Positions 34,550 to 46,469 of a DNA stretch of 64,000 bases are shown here, piece by piece (position 1 is the first letter of the stretch; each line of letters starts with the position of its first letter). The notes beneath the pieces were generated by a model. That model saw only the letters and a program-made list of their open reading frames with translations, was not told where the DNA came from and did not search any database. The position numbers were made by a program, and so were the translations under genes. This stretch comes from Monosporascus cannonballus (lineage: Eukaryota; Ascomycota; Sordariomycetes; Xylariales): NCBI GenBank assembly GCA_004154925.1, contig QJNS01000338.1, forward strand, positions 1 through 64,000. The letters run 5' to 3'.

Positions 34550-37500
34550 CGTTATAAATTTTAACTTAATAATAGCGTCAAATTTTGAGCAATATCGCAA
34601 ACATTATGTTTATTAATAAACAGTCCGAATAACCCACTTATCAGGTGCTTATTAACCGGGATTTTGAAATAAAATCCGAAGAGAAGGAGTAACTTCACGT
34701 TTTTCGCGAAAACGTTTTTCGACGCTTAGATATTATAAATAAATATATCCTCTAGCTTGAAAAAGACAATAATAATTTTACGACATCTCTTTAAGCTGCC
34801 TATAAAAAGCTCAAAGAAAAAAAAAGCTTTTGAAATCGAAAAGCTTTTTCGAACGAACTAGGTTATTTAGCTAAATTCTACTAAGAAATTAGAAAAAATC
34901 CTTAAATCTCTTAAATCAAAACTTTTTAATAAAACTTTAACCAAATTATAATTGTTTTTAACTTAATACTAAACATATTTCGAGTATTTTCCTATTCGAT
35001 TAATTATACTTATTATACGAATTAAATTCGCAATCGGACGATTTATCGAAAACGCGAGTACTTAATTTAAGTCCGTTATAAAAAAGTACGTTGCTTTGCT
35101 AATCGAAAAACGAAACGCTGAAATAATATAAATATATAATAATTATAAATAATATAAGCAAATATTAATAAAAGCTTTCGAAACAATATATAAAGAAAAG
35201 GTGAAATATAAAGATAACAGTTATAATAAAAAGAATTAATATCTAATTATAGTAATACGTTCGTTTAATTAATTTTTAAACTGAATTAAGGTTAAAAATA
35301 TTAATAATTAAGTTCTTTAACAGCTTAAAAGAGAAATATAAGAAAAGTTTTTTAAGCTTAATCGGTCTAATTATTTATCGAATTATATCGCTATAGTAAT
35401 TAAAATTAACGATTGACAATACATCTAACGTATTAAAAGTATTAAAAAAAATAATAACAAATCCCGATATACGGCTAATACTAGTATTTTTCGACATAAT
35501 AATATTTCTTACAGCATAGAACTAGAACTTACAAAACTAAGAGCTACTTATAAAAAGAATTAAAGTTAAATTAAATATTTTAATTATAATAAGATGGATT
35601 ATAAAAATAATATAATATAAAGCATCTAAAAAACCCCGTTAAAATAATTAAAAACCCGTACCCGAAAGACAATTCAAAAAAACTAAAAGAATAAGAGCAA
35701 ATCTATTAATATAATTCGGCCTAAATACGCGTTAAGCTCTTTATAGCGAAAGGTTTAATAAGAGATACAAAAAGCTAGGAAGCTAGTTTAACAGATACCG
35801 CGAATATAATAAGAAAAATTATAAGGGTAATTATGCAAAAACAAGGATTAGATAGAAAATTTTTTTTCGAAACCCCTAATCGATACGGCAAAATATATGT
35901 TATATATTGTCGATGACGAAAATACCTCGATTACGAAAAATGAAAAACACATATTTACGAAAGAATTACTCGAATATATCATAAGAGATTCGATTATCGG
36001 AACGGAACCGAAAATAATAAAAATAATAAATAATAATATCGATATCTTCGATCTATAGCTCCAAAAGAAGATATTCGTCAGCTAGCCGATAATAAAAAGC
36101 TGGCTCTAAAAAAAGTAATGCTTATAAAAAAACTCTTTTTGTTAATATAAGTGATATAATTACGAAACGAAAAAAAGTTAATCTAGCATATAATAAAGAA
36201 ATATTACCAAAAAGCTATTATGGATTTTTATTTTCAATTGGCATTTATTACGGATATTAACGAAAAAAAAGCTATAAGAGAAAGAATTTGTTAATTTATA
36301 CACGAATTCTGGAATGACAATTAATACGACGCATAATAAAATTTAATTAAAATTATAAAGGAATAATTTATTTAATAAGTAAATAAATTATAACAAAATT
36401 AAAAATAATTAATGCAGTTTACAAGAATAGTACGCCGATAACAACGATAAATATAATAACTTAACGCGTTATATATAGAAACATAGATAAAATTCGATAA
36501 ATTAGAAAAAGAATTTAAAAAAAAGTTATATATAAAAAGGCCGCAGGATAACGAAATCCAGAGAAATTAGAAACTCCAAAAAAAGGCTTTAAACGCGACG
36601 ATAAGAGCCGCTAATAACCTTATTACTTTGGACATACGAATTAAAACGCATTAGTATACCGTAATGGTGGATTACAAAGTTATAGACGGAAATTATATTA
36701 TATCAAATGTGGTCAATAAGTTTAAACCGCTATAAAAATGCGAATTTAAACTTTATATAATTACAAATGCTGAAGTTTACGAATTTGCTTATAATAACGA
36801 GAAAATTATACGCGAAATTAATTACTTCGAGACTTTTATTTAAGAACGATATTAAACGATTAATTTCGATATCGTTTTATTTAGAAATTACGATATAATC
36901 TTATAATTACTATGGATACGCAAGTACGGAATTTTGATTAATAAAAGGATTAGCTAAGTGAAATTTATCTTATATCTCATTAATAAATAAATAAAAAGAA
37001 AATTAAGATCTTAATATTCGATCGAAAATGGCGATATATATAAGTATAAGAATACGATAAAAACTTTACCACTTAAAAAGATAAGATATAAAAAAAGAAT
37101 GAGCATCAGAAAAATCCGACGTATCGTTACTATTATTAAAGCGAAATTAAAGCAATTAAATAATGATTTAAAGCGGCAGCTCCAAAAATTAAAAGATTTA
37201 ATCAATATATTACTATAATACTACCGATATAAGTAAGTTTTCAGAAAAAAGTTTAATACGAAGTTATTAGAATATAACGAATGAAATTATACGATAATTT
37301 TTAAAAAGCATTTTCGACGAAGTTTTGCCTTATTTATAACTTTAACAGAAATATATTACGCGTTTTTAAAAAAAAATACCTAAAAAATCGATTATAAAAG
37401 AGATAGATTTAAAATTCGAAATTACCAGCGAGATATTTAATATTTTTCGTATTAAAGAAAAACGAAAGATTACGACTTATAGTTAATTATCGATAATCAG

Positions 37501-40500
37501 ACGATATTATTGATAAAAATCGAATATTATTACTTTTAATTACAGAAATAAACGATTAATTTTACGGAATCGAATGGTTTATAACATTCGATCTTAAAAA
37601 TAAATATAACCTTATTAAAATTAAAAAAGAATACGAATAAAAAACAGCTTTTAGGACGAAATACGGACTGTTTAAGTATTTAGTTATGTTAATGGGATTT
37701 ACGAACGTACTAGCAACTGTCTAACGGATAGTAAATTATATATTACGAAAATACTACGATATTTTCGTTAGTTGCTCTCTCGACGATATTTTTGTTTTTT
37801 TTAAAACGGAAGAAATATATATAAAATACATTTACAAAGTTTTTTAACTTTTGCCAAACATCAAGTTATTTATTAACGCAGAAAAAAAAATTTGTTTTAC
37901 CTGTAAAAAATAAAATATTTAGGATATATTATTACTCTGAGATATATTAGAATGGGCTCTAAAAAATCTCTGCAATCATAAAATAGCAAACGCTAGCCAC
38001 GGTTAAGGAGGTATAAGTATTTTTTCGATTCGCCAATTCCTATAGAAAATTTCTTCGAAATTTTAGCAAAATAACTATACTTTTAATAAACCTTACGAAA
38101 AAAAATTCAAATAAACGCCCGAAACGGAAAAGGCGTTTTAGAATATTAAGAATACGATTATTAACGAACTAATATTAATTATATACGATCTAATACGCTC
38201 CGTTAAACTAAAAACCGATATTTCGAATTACGTATTAAATCTAGTAATCGGATAACGAATTAATTAAGACAAACTATACCTTATTACATCTTTTATACAA
38301 ATTAAAAAAAGCCAAACTTAATTTTAATATCTCAGAAAAAAGATTTATAGCTATTATTATAATATTCCAAAAATTTAAATATTTTTCAAAGGGAATTTTG
38401 TATCAGATTAAGGTTTATACGGATTATCAAAATTCTACCCGTTTTACTATAACCAGAAAACTTACAAAACAATAATTAAAATACGCGGAAAAATTAACAA
38501 ATTTTGATGTCGTTATTATTCACAAAAAGAGTTCAGAAAACGACAGAACTAATATTTTAAATAAACGACCAGATCTCGAAAAAAATTGGTTAAAATTAGC
38601 TATATAATTTTTGATATTATTATAGAAAAACATTCACGGCCGTAATAGATTACGATAATTCCGACAACACTTTTTGATATATATTAAAAATTCCAGCAAT
38701 ATAATAACAGTCATCTAGAAAAGTAAAAAACAAACAAAATATAAATCATAGAAAAATACTAAAAGAACTTAATATAAAATATTTACAAACATCTGCTATA
38801 TAAATATTCAGGGATTTATAAAACCTTAAAAGGACTTTAATGTATATATTTCTTTTCTAAAATAAATTAACTATATAAAAAGTAATCTAGCAATTCGATA
38901 TTTACGTTAAAACAAAGGTTCGACGGCATAAGCCATACGGAAAATCACAAGTATTATTAGTTACTAAGCGATTATAATATTTAATTATATTTAGTTTTAT
39001 TATTAAACTTCTTATATTAAATCATCCAGCTACAAATGTACATTGCGATAATATTTTTATTATCGTTATTCGATTTATAAAACTTTTCTATTTTTTACCA
39101 TATCATAAAGTTATAAACGCCGAACAAGTAGTATATATTTTCTTTAAACATATTTTTAACGTATACGGATTATTAATAAAATGTATTTCAAATAAATGAT
39201 TAATATTTACGTCTAAGTTTTAATAAGACCTTATAATACAAATCGGCTTAAATTATAAATCAATAAGCAAACAAAATGAACGAACTAAATTTTAAAAGTT
39301 TACTTACGATATTATATTTATTACGAAGAGAACAATTGAGTTTAAAAATTATTAATCGCATAATTAACTTATAATACCAGCTATTACGAAAATATCAAAA
39401 TAATATCTACAAACGTAAATTTTGGTTTTATTCCAAAGATTTATAGAAGAATATGCGATAACTGTCTAATCAATATTAAAATAATCTTTACGTCTAAATA
39501 GCTATGATCATTGCATTAAAATATAAAAACAGAACTAGAATTTGAACAAAATCAAATGAATAAATATTATAACCAAAAAAAAATATTAACTTTTTAAAAA
39601 GGGAAAATAGTTTTTCTTATCACTAAAAATATTCAAATAAAAAAACCTAATAAAGAACTCGATTTCAATTATATCGGTCCATACAAAATCGCCAAGAAAA
39701 TCTTAGAAAATAATTACTAACTAGAACTTCTACCTAAAGTTAAACTTTGTCCAATTTTCTATATTTCTTTATACGAATTAACAGCAAATATTATTATAAT
39801 ATGCAAAGGACAAAACGATATAAAAATGGAAAACGAATAATTATATAAAATGAAAAAAAATATTCGATATAAAAAAAGAAAGTGGACTTACTTAATACTT
39901 ATTCAAATAGAAAAAAATACTCGAATTCCGAGAATATCTAGGAACTCGCCAAAAATCTCATAAATGCCCAGCGCCTATTAAAGAACTTTTACCAGCAACG
40001 GCAGAATTACCCAAAATAATAACATTTCAGTCTATAAGAGCTAAGGAAAGAAGCCCTTAGTTTATTGTATTCCAAATAATAACGTCTACTTTATCCGAAA
40101 CTTGTACCTTAATTATAGATTTTAATTCTAAATAAGCAAGGTTATTAAATTCGTCTAACGATTAAAAGGCCCGGTTAACAAATTTGGCATCTTCGGATTA
40201 ATAATATTAACGTTATTATTGTATACGAAAAAATCGCGCTAAGAATTCGACTAAGGCCTTTTCCGTCGCCAATTTCTTTTTTTTAATTGACGAACCTTAG
40301 CGATATAACGATTAATTATAGATATAAGAACTTTACTTTTATCATAGGAACGCCTTTTACGTACGTATTCTTTATAACGCGATATCTTTTTTATTATTTA
40401 ACAATTAAGATATTGAAAAAAATAAAAAAAAAAGCAAGACATAACGACAGAACATTTAAGCTTAATTAAGTTAATTAGAATAATTTGCTAAGAAATTTTG

Positions 40501-40599
40501 CGGGAAACAAATTTGGAAATACGAAAAGCTATAATAAAAATAAAGCATTTATTAAAGAAAAAAAGTTTTAAGAGCAAAATTTTAGAAAAGAGGAAATCG
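34550..40599 (+). mobile_element. Ty3/gypsy copy D internal region (gag-pol), RIP-degraded
   Basis: Plus-strand translation shows the family order. Protease end and RT start lie around 36.6-37.5 kb. RT motifs are FDLKNKYNLIKIK and TAFRTKYGLFKYLVM (37.58-37.70 kb) and the catalytic LDDIFVFF (37.78 kb). An RNase H-like TDISNYVLNLVIG follows at 38.2 kb, integrase with NVHCDNIFIIV and KLFYFLPYHK at about 39.0-39.1 kb, and the pol C-terminus with YIGPYKIAKKILENN at 39.7 kb. A purine-rich tract (AGAAAAGAGGAAA) precedes the 3' LTR. Stops and RIP changes are throughout. Open frames at 40,287-40,469 and 40,498-40,683 lie in the 3' non-coding part and are not genes. Confidence 0.9.
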
Positions 40600-41004
40600 T
40601 GTTACGACCTAACGAATTACGGCCTTCAAAAACGGTCCTCGACAAAGATAAGCCAAAAAAAGATAACGAGTTACGTTACGTAGTAGATTACTAATTTACT
40701 AATAATAAACCAATAACTCGAATCATTAACTTACTAGTAGTAAGCCAATAAACCGGATTACTAACTTACGAGTAGTAATCTAATAAGCCGATATAGAATA
40801 TATATGCTTATTATTTCTATAATCTAGATAATATTAGCTTATAACACTTATTAATACCAATCGTTTGCAATATAACTCTAGTACTTTTGGTATTAAAAGA
40901 CGTAATACGTTATTGTATCTATTGCTCAAAATTCTACAACACTCCTACTAACATAAACCCTACGACTAAGATTTAATAGTTGGTTAAGCCGCTTAGCTGT
41001 CACA
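40600..41004 (+). repeat. 3' LTR of Ty3/gypsy copy D
   Basis: 405 bp, starting TGTTACGACCTAACG and ending AGCTGTCACA. The variable part (40,680-40,800) has three units built on TTACTAGTAGTAA-like palindromes. The flanking bases do not match those before the 5' LTR, so a target duplication is not visible. Confidence 0.85.
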
Positions 41005-43917
41005 ATTGAGCGAAAATTATTTTTAATATTTTTAATATTAAATCTAAAAGTCTTGAATTTCTCGAAATACTCGGTTATTTTAATATTTACATAAGATTCT
41101 ATTTATTATTAATAATTTAAAAAACTTAATTTGTGTATTTTTAACAAATTTAGTTTGTTATATTATTATTAAAAAGTAAAATTAATTTTTTTTAGTTTCA
41201 GTTTAATTATAGCCGTATATCTTTTATTTTTATATTACAAATCGATTTTAAATTAATTACATGTTCTTTTTCTAGTGTCATATTAAGCTGTATATTAACA
41301 AGCTTTTTAATACATTAATTTTTAAAGCGTTTAATTGTTTTAATTTATAATATATATTTATCAGCAAACGTTTTTATTTTTAACACTTTTAACAATATAT
41401 TTAATATAAGAATCACTCTTAAATTTGTGCTATTTCTTAACCTTAATCAATATTCGAAAATAATAATATTTTTAATATAACTTTTAGTTTTATGTTTTTT
41501 AAATTTTAGAAGTACAGATATAAATTTTCGTTAAATTTATTGCTATATATAAAAAATTCGTATTAAATATAACACATCGAGAAATAATATAAGTATTGTA
41601 GTAATATAATTTTTTGACTTTATATATTTCGGAATATAGATAATAAAAGTTAAAGTATTTTAGTTATCGAAAACATCTTATATATTTACACTTATTATAT
41701 ACTTTTATGAATATTTTATAGTTTTATTCTAGCTAAAAGTTACTATTTTCTATTAGTGCGTAAATAATTAAATAATTATTTTTAACAAATTGAAATATAG
41801 AGTACTTAATAACAATTCGCTAATCTTTTAAAAAATATATGATGTAATAAAAGAATACGTAAAATTCGAGAAATCATTATTTTAATTCTTAATATTTCTT
41901 CAAAATTAAAAATATTCGTCGTATATTTAGTATTTCGGCGCATTGAAATAATAAAGATATTTTAGCTTTATAACTATCCTAAAAGCTTTTCAATTTAAAT
42001 AGAATTTTCAGCTTTTAATTTTAAAATCTTAATATATAGATTAATCTTTATACGTTAAGATATTATTCTAAATGTAGATAGTGGTAATAATAATAAAGTA
42101 TAGTAAAAAGAAACTAAACTAACTTTTGCTGCTTTTTTTATCTTATTATTTGTGTTTTATTTAATTATTTTAGCTTTTTTCTACGATTATAATTTTTCTT
42201 TTTTTAAAAAAAATTCTTTTTCAGCAAAAAAGCGATATTTTGTTTTAAAATACTTTTTTTTACTATAATTCGAATATTTTATATTAGATTTGTATTTTTA
42301 AGCTTTTTTCAAATTGTACTTCCTTTTTCTTAAAATTTGCTTTTATTTTTCTTAATTCTGCTACTAATGCTTTTATCGTTATATCGTTTAGTAATTATTT
42401 TGTTTTTAAAATACTTATCACAAATATCTTTACCTGTAATAATAATTGTATTAATATATTTCGTAAAGGTTTTAGTTTAAAAATTTATATATAACTTTTC
42501 TGTAACTTAAAACAATAAGCTATTTTAATAAAAATAAAATAATATATTTTTAATAAGTTCGAAATAGCCGTGAAACTATTAAATTTCATTATATATTCGG
42601 ATATTAATTTCGTTTAGTAAAATGAATAAAGTTATTTAACTATAGATTATTTCTTATTTATGTTTTTAATGAATATTTGTATTTACGTTTTAAAGAAATA
42701 ACTATATTTATTAAAAATATAATTAGGTACATTCTCAAAACCGTTAAAGTAATTTTGTAAGTAATCTTTTATCAAAAATGAAAAAATCCATTATTAATTT
42801 CTATTAGTTTTCTATTAAAGAATGCATATAAAATTAAATTTCAAACTTACGCTAAACGAAACATCTTTTAATTTCGGTCGATTCGTTGTAAAGCTTAAAA
42901 AAAGTTAGTTTATAGCCTTTGACGTCCGGTATCCTATGGTATTTAAAAGATCTAATAATATTTTTGTAAAATTGATTTACGCCGAATAATAGTAAAATCT
43001 AGATTGTTTGTTCTTAAATCTATTTAGCATTTTTCGTTTTTAAGGTTCGGACTTTTATTATTAAACTATATAACTTTCTATTAAGTGTTAAATTTTGTTT
43101 TTTTTGTTTTTTTCCTCTTTTAGTTATCTCTATTTTATTTTCTTTTTTGTAATTTTATTAACTTTAAATATTTGTATTTTAATAGTATTTTTATAAAGAT
43201 AAATTACTATTAAAAAAGATCTTCCTTAACATCGATTAATTATTTATACTATATTATCGATTAATTAAAACAGTGTTTAATAAAAAATAAGCTATTTCAT
43301 GTAATTCGTAATTATTTATTAATTTATTTCGAAAATCGAGTTTTTTATTTGTTCCTTAAGTGTCATTATATATTACTGTTTATTAATTGGAAAATTATCC
43401 AAATATAATGAAATTATTATATATTCGCTTAGAAATATAAATATATCCGAAATGAGCTTTTAATTTATAACTGATATTATAGCGAAAATAACTTGATAAT
43501 TTTATTTCTTAAACAGATTTACGAAATTTCGCTTAATTAAAAAACAATACGTTTAATTAAAATCTTACATTAATAATTAAAAACAGAAATTAAATAAATA
43601 GTTATTTATAAGAAAAACCGGTTTATTATATATTTTTCTATATTATAATAAATATGTAGTAGATTTAATACATTTATTTAATTTAGTTCCAATCGCTTAT
43701 ATTGCCTAGATTATTTTAAAAAGACTAAGAACCTTAGCCGATATTTAATCGTTACAAACTCAACCTAGATTTTAAAAAAAGACTTCTTTTACAAAAACTT
43801 CTATTGTCATAATATAATACATATAATTGAAAAAATAATATAATTAAATATTATATATATTCATTTATTATATTAAACGCGATTTTATTTTTTTAATATA
43901 ATTTTTAATATACAATA
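41005..43917. other. RIPed AT-rich repeat DNA, unassigned
   Basis: Very AT-rich. A lysine-rich minus-strand stretch around 42.2-42.4 kb (FFAEKEFFLKKEKL) hints at a dead gag or other repeat protein. I could not assign a family and saw no LTR. Confidence 0.4.
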
Positions 43918-44049
43918 TGTAAATGGAAAATAATGAAGCCTAAGAAATTTTCTACTTAAGTATAAATAAAAACTTCTAATATATTAAGCGTTAAAACTGC
44001 TAATCTTTTAGTTATATAGCGGAATAGCTAATTCTTTTTATTTTCTAAC

Positions 44050-44122
44050 ATTGTTCCAACGCTTAATAGGTGCACTGGCTTGCTAATCGCAACCATAGAT
44101 CAGGGTTCGAATCCAATACAAA
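44050..44122 (+). other. tRNA-like sequence with B-box
   Basis: GGTTCGAATCC (44,104-44,114) is a perfect RNA polymerase III B-box/T-arm sequence. ACTGGCTTGCTAATC upstream resembles an anticodon arm with GCT. The acceptor stem does not close, so it is not a normal tRNA gene. It may be a tRNA-derived segment of the enclosing miniature element. Confidence 0.35.
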
Positions 44123-44540
44123 AGCTGAAAGATGCTAAGGATTCTCTATGGGTCGTCGAGACAGGGCCTTCGTTGGCGCTTACAAGACAAAGCAATCTAC
44201 CTATTCGCATTTGAGTCGACGATTGGTTACCATCGTTGAAAACAAATAGCTTGGGGTAATAAGGTTCACTAGCAGTGGGTCGGCGATTAATCGAAGCTAT
44301 AAAAACGTACTTTAACACTTAAAAGTTTAACGCTCTTAAGCAGACAAATCTATGTACGTATTTCCGATATAAAGTCGGAATTACTTCTCAATATGGAATC
44401 GGGATAATTTCGTAGAAATGGAAATAATGTAAGAAAATAAGCCCTAAGACGTTTTTTATTTAAGTATAAATAAGAACTTTTAACGTATTAAGTGTTAAGG
44501 CTGCTAATTTTTTTAGTTATATAGCGGAATAGCTAGTTCT

Positions 44541-44728
44541 TGTGATGGGGCTGTATGGAGCCCTATTATGGAGCACCGGACAAACGCCGGTACCAAGCAG
44601 CACTAGCGCAGCGCCTTATATGCGAACACACACAACTGTATTTTCATCTTCCCTTTCTTTTCTCTTTAGCTAGAAAATAAACTCTCATTGGCAACCGATT
44701 GCAGACCGCTCAGGTGAAGCCTTTTACA
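44541..44728. mobile_element. Solo LTR, 188 bp, with 5-bp target duplication
   Basis: The sequence begins TGTGATGGGGCTG and ends CCTTTTACA. It is flanked by perfect GTTCT repeats (44,536-44,540 and 44,729-44,733). The paralogous uninterrupted site is present at 44,030-44,045 (AGCTAATTCTTTTTATTTTC). It has normal composition and a TATA-like CCTTATATGC. Confidence 0.9.
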
Positions 44729-44748
44729 GTTCTTTTTATTTTCTTACA

Positions 44749-45237
44749 ATAAATCAATTATATATATATCGATATAAACACTGGTAAAAATACTTAATAA
44801 AAATAAATATTCTACTTACATGTAATTAATTAGAAAAAAATATATTTCCAACTTTATTTTAAACAATTTAAAATTTAGGACATTATTACTATATTAATAA
44901 TAATAAAATCAAAATAGTAATATATATAAAATAAATGTTTAATTTATTTTTTTAAAAAAAATTAAATATGATTTATTTGTTTAAATTAATTTGAAATATT
45001 TGAAAAACTTCCATTTTATATTATTTTATTATAATTATAACTTAAATAGTTTTGAATTAAAATTATATTTATAAAATTTATTTCAGTAATTTTTAAAAAA
45101 TTTTTATAAAAATATATGAAATAAACTTAAACAATTATAACTTAATACTAAATTTTCTTTTAAAAGTTTTGTTAAATTTGTAAAAAAGATTTTTAAAAGA
45201 GTTTAATTAATATATTAAACTCTTAATAGTTATTTCC
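44749..45237. other. RIPed AT-rich sequence, unassigned
   Basis: Extremely AT-rich with no motif recognised. It leads into the repeat at 45,238. Confidence 0.5.
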
Positions 45238-45347
45238 TGATTAAAAGCTATAGCTATAGTTACGGCTGTTACGTCGTAGGCGCAGCCACAACCTCCAAAA
45301 TAGCGCCCTGATCGCGATAAGGCAATTCATTAGGTGGGGTCCCAGGT
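45238..45347. repeat. Transposon end with TA-flanked terminal repeat; repeat shared with 25,237
   Basis: It holds the same internal sequence as 25,237-25,335 and then, read on the minus strand from 45,347, ACCTGGGACCCCACCTAATG, the terminal sequence of the 9,816 and 14,821 elements, followed outside by TA (45,348-45,349). The other end of this element was not found. Confidence 0.6.
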
Positions 45348-45349
45348 TA

Positions 45350-46469
45350 TATAGTGCTGAAAGCTCCCGGGCTGCCCCTCAGTATGGTAAGCAGAGTTAC
45401 CCCTGTCCTATAACATAGGCCAAGACGTTAGCCGCAACAATTATATAGCGGGTCAATTGGCCTAAACCAGAAAGTAGGCCCACTAAGCTCCACTTTGTTG
45501 CCGTTATTTCACAGAAATACAAGTACGAAGATGCTTTAAGTGCTAAGGTTAGCGATATTACTGTTCGTTTATTTTCGTTTAATTCGTCAGGTTTATTTAA
45601 ACGCATTTATTGCGACATGAGTGAATAGGCTTTAAGCTAAGGCTGATAGTGTTGTAAACCGACAGCTAGCCCGATATATACGTCTCGTTATGCGGAGTGT
45701 CATGTTGTAAATTGTAACGGTGACTGGGGTTGGTACTTGTATTCTAGCGCAAAATAAGTGTGGCTAAGGGTAGCTTTTCTGCCGAAGTTGATTGGTTACT
45801 GTGGGCGAAGAAAAAACTAGTGCGCTAGCACTATCGGGAAATTGTTGCGGCTAACGTCTTGTCGCCTTCCGGCGGATGGACGGGGGAATCTGGTCTGGTC
45901 TGTGACGGACCGTCTGTCACAGCAATAGTGCAGGATAGTACCCTACCTATTGTACACTATGGTGGCGCTAACTGACTCGTCAAAACAACTACGTTATTCG
46001 TGGCGCCCGTTTCTGACGTATTGCGGGCAAGATATCGGTAAGATTATCCCTGCCAACCGGGGATAAATTTGATATTAAGAACTACTTATCAGGGACATGG
46101 AACCGTGATGGTTCGGTGAGAATTCTTCATCCCCTAGGCCAACCCGGTTTCCGATCGTCGAATCGCGGTTTGGATGCCCAACAAGAAGCCTGGAATTTGA
46201 ACTGGTCCTGCGTATATCGTCGCAAGAATGGACGCCGTCTCCTTGAAGAGCGGTGATCCTTATTATCGGGATGCCCTAGGGCGACGTAGAGGCTTCGCAC
46301 GACCTGGGCAACACTTCATCTGTCGATAAACTTCTAAAGTACTTAACTCCCTACGACTCTCCTACTGGGCATTCTTCCCTTCCACGGTCTCTTTCCAGCC
46401 CTTGGGTCTCCGCTTCGTTTCCACCTCCACCTCTTTGCATTGTTGCTGTACTCGCTTCAGGGCTTCACC
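45350..46469. other. Upstream region of the seven-helix protein gene
   Basis: Normal composition. An imperfect palindrome lies at about 45,900-45,923 (TGTGACGGAC / GTCTGTCACA). A 69-codon minus-strand frame at 45,397-45,606 shows no recognisable domain and I do not call it a gene. The promoter and 5' UTR of the gene at 46,470 must lie here; no convincing TATA was found. Confidence 0.4.

Larger units (their letters stand above)
43918..44748 (+). mobile_element. Candidate miniature LTR element (TRIM/SMART-like), interrupted
   Basis: Two direct repeats of about 128-140 bp (43,918-44,051 and 44,428-44,748 without the nested LTR) flank a 376-bp interior of near-normal composition. The second repeat begins TGTAAGAAAATAA and ends TTATTTTCTTACA, a perfect 13-bp terminal inverted repeat with TG...CA ends. 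The shared core contains TAGTTATATAGCGGAATAGC. The interior encodes no retrotransposon protein; a 72-codon minus-strand frame at 44,100-44,318 has no recognised motif. Small non-autonomous LTR elements of this plan are known in fungi and plants. A target duplication was not found. Confidence 0.5.

Noticed and set aside
40287..40683. Extra genes at the 3' end of gypsy copy D
   Set aside because: The frames lie between the pol end and the polypurine tract/LTR and match non-coding parts of the other copies.
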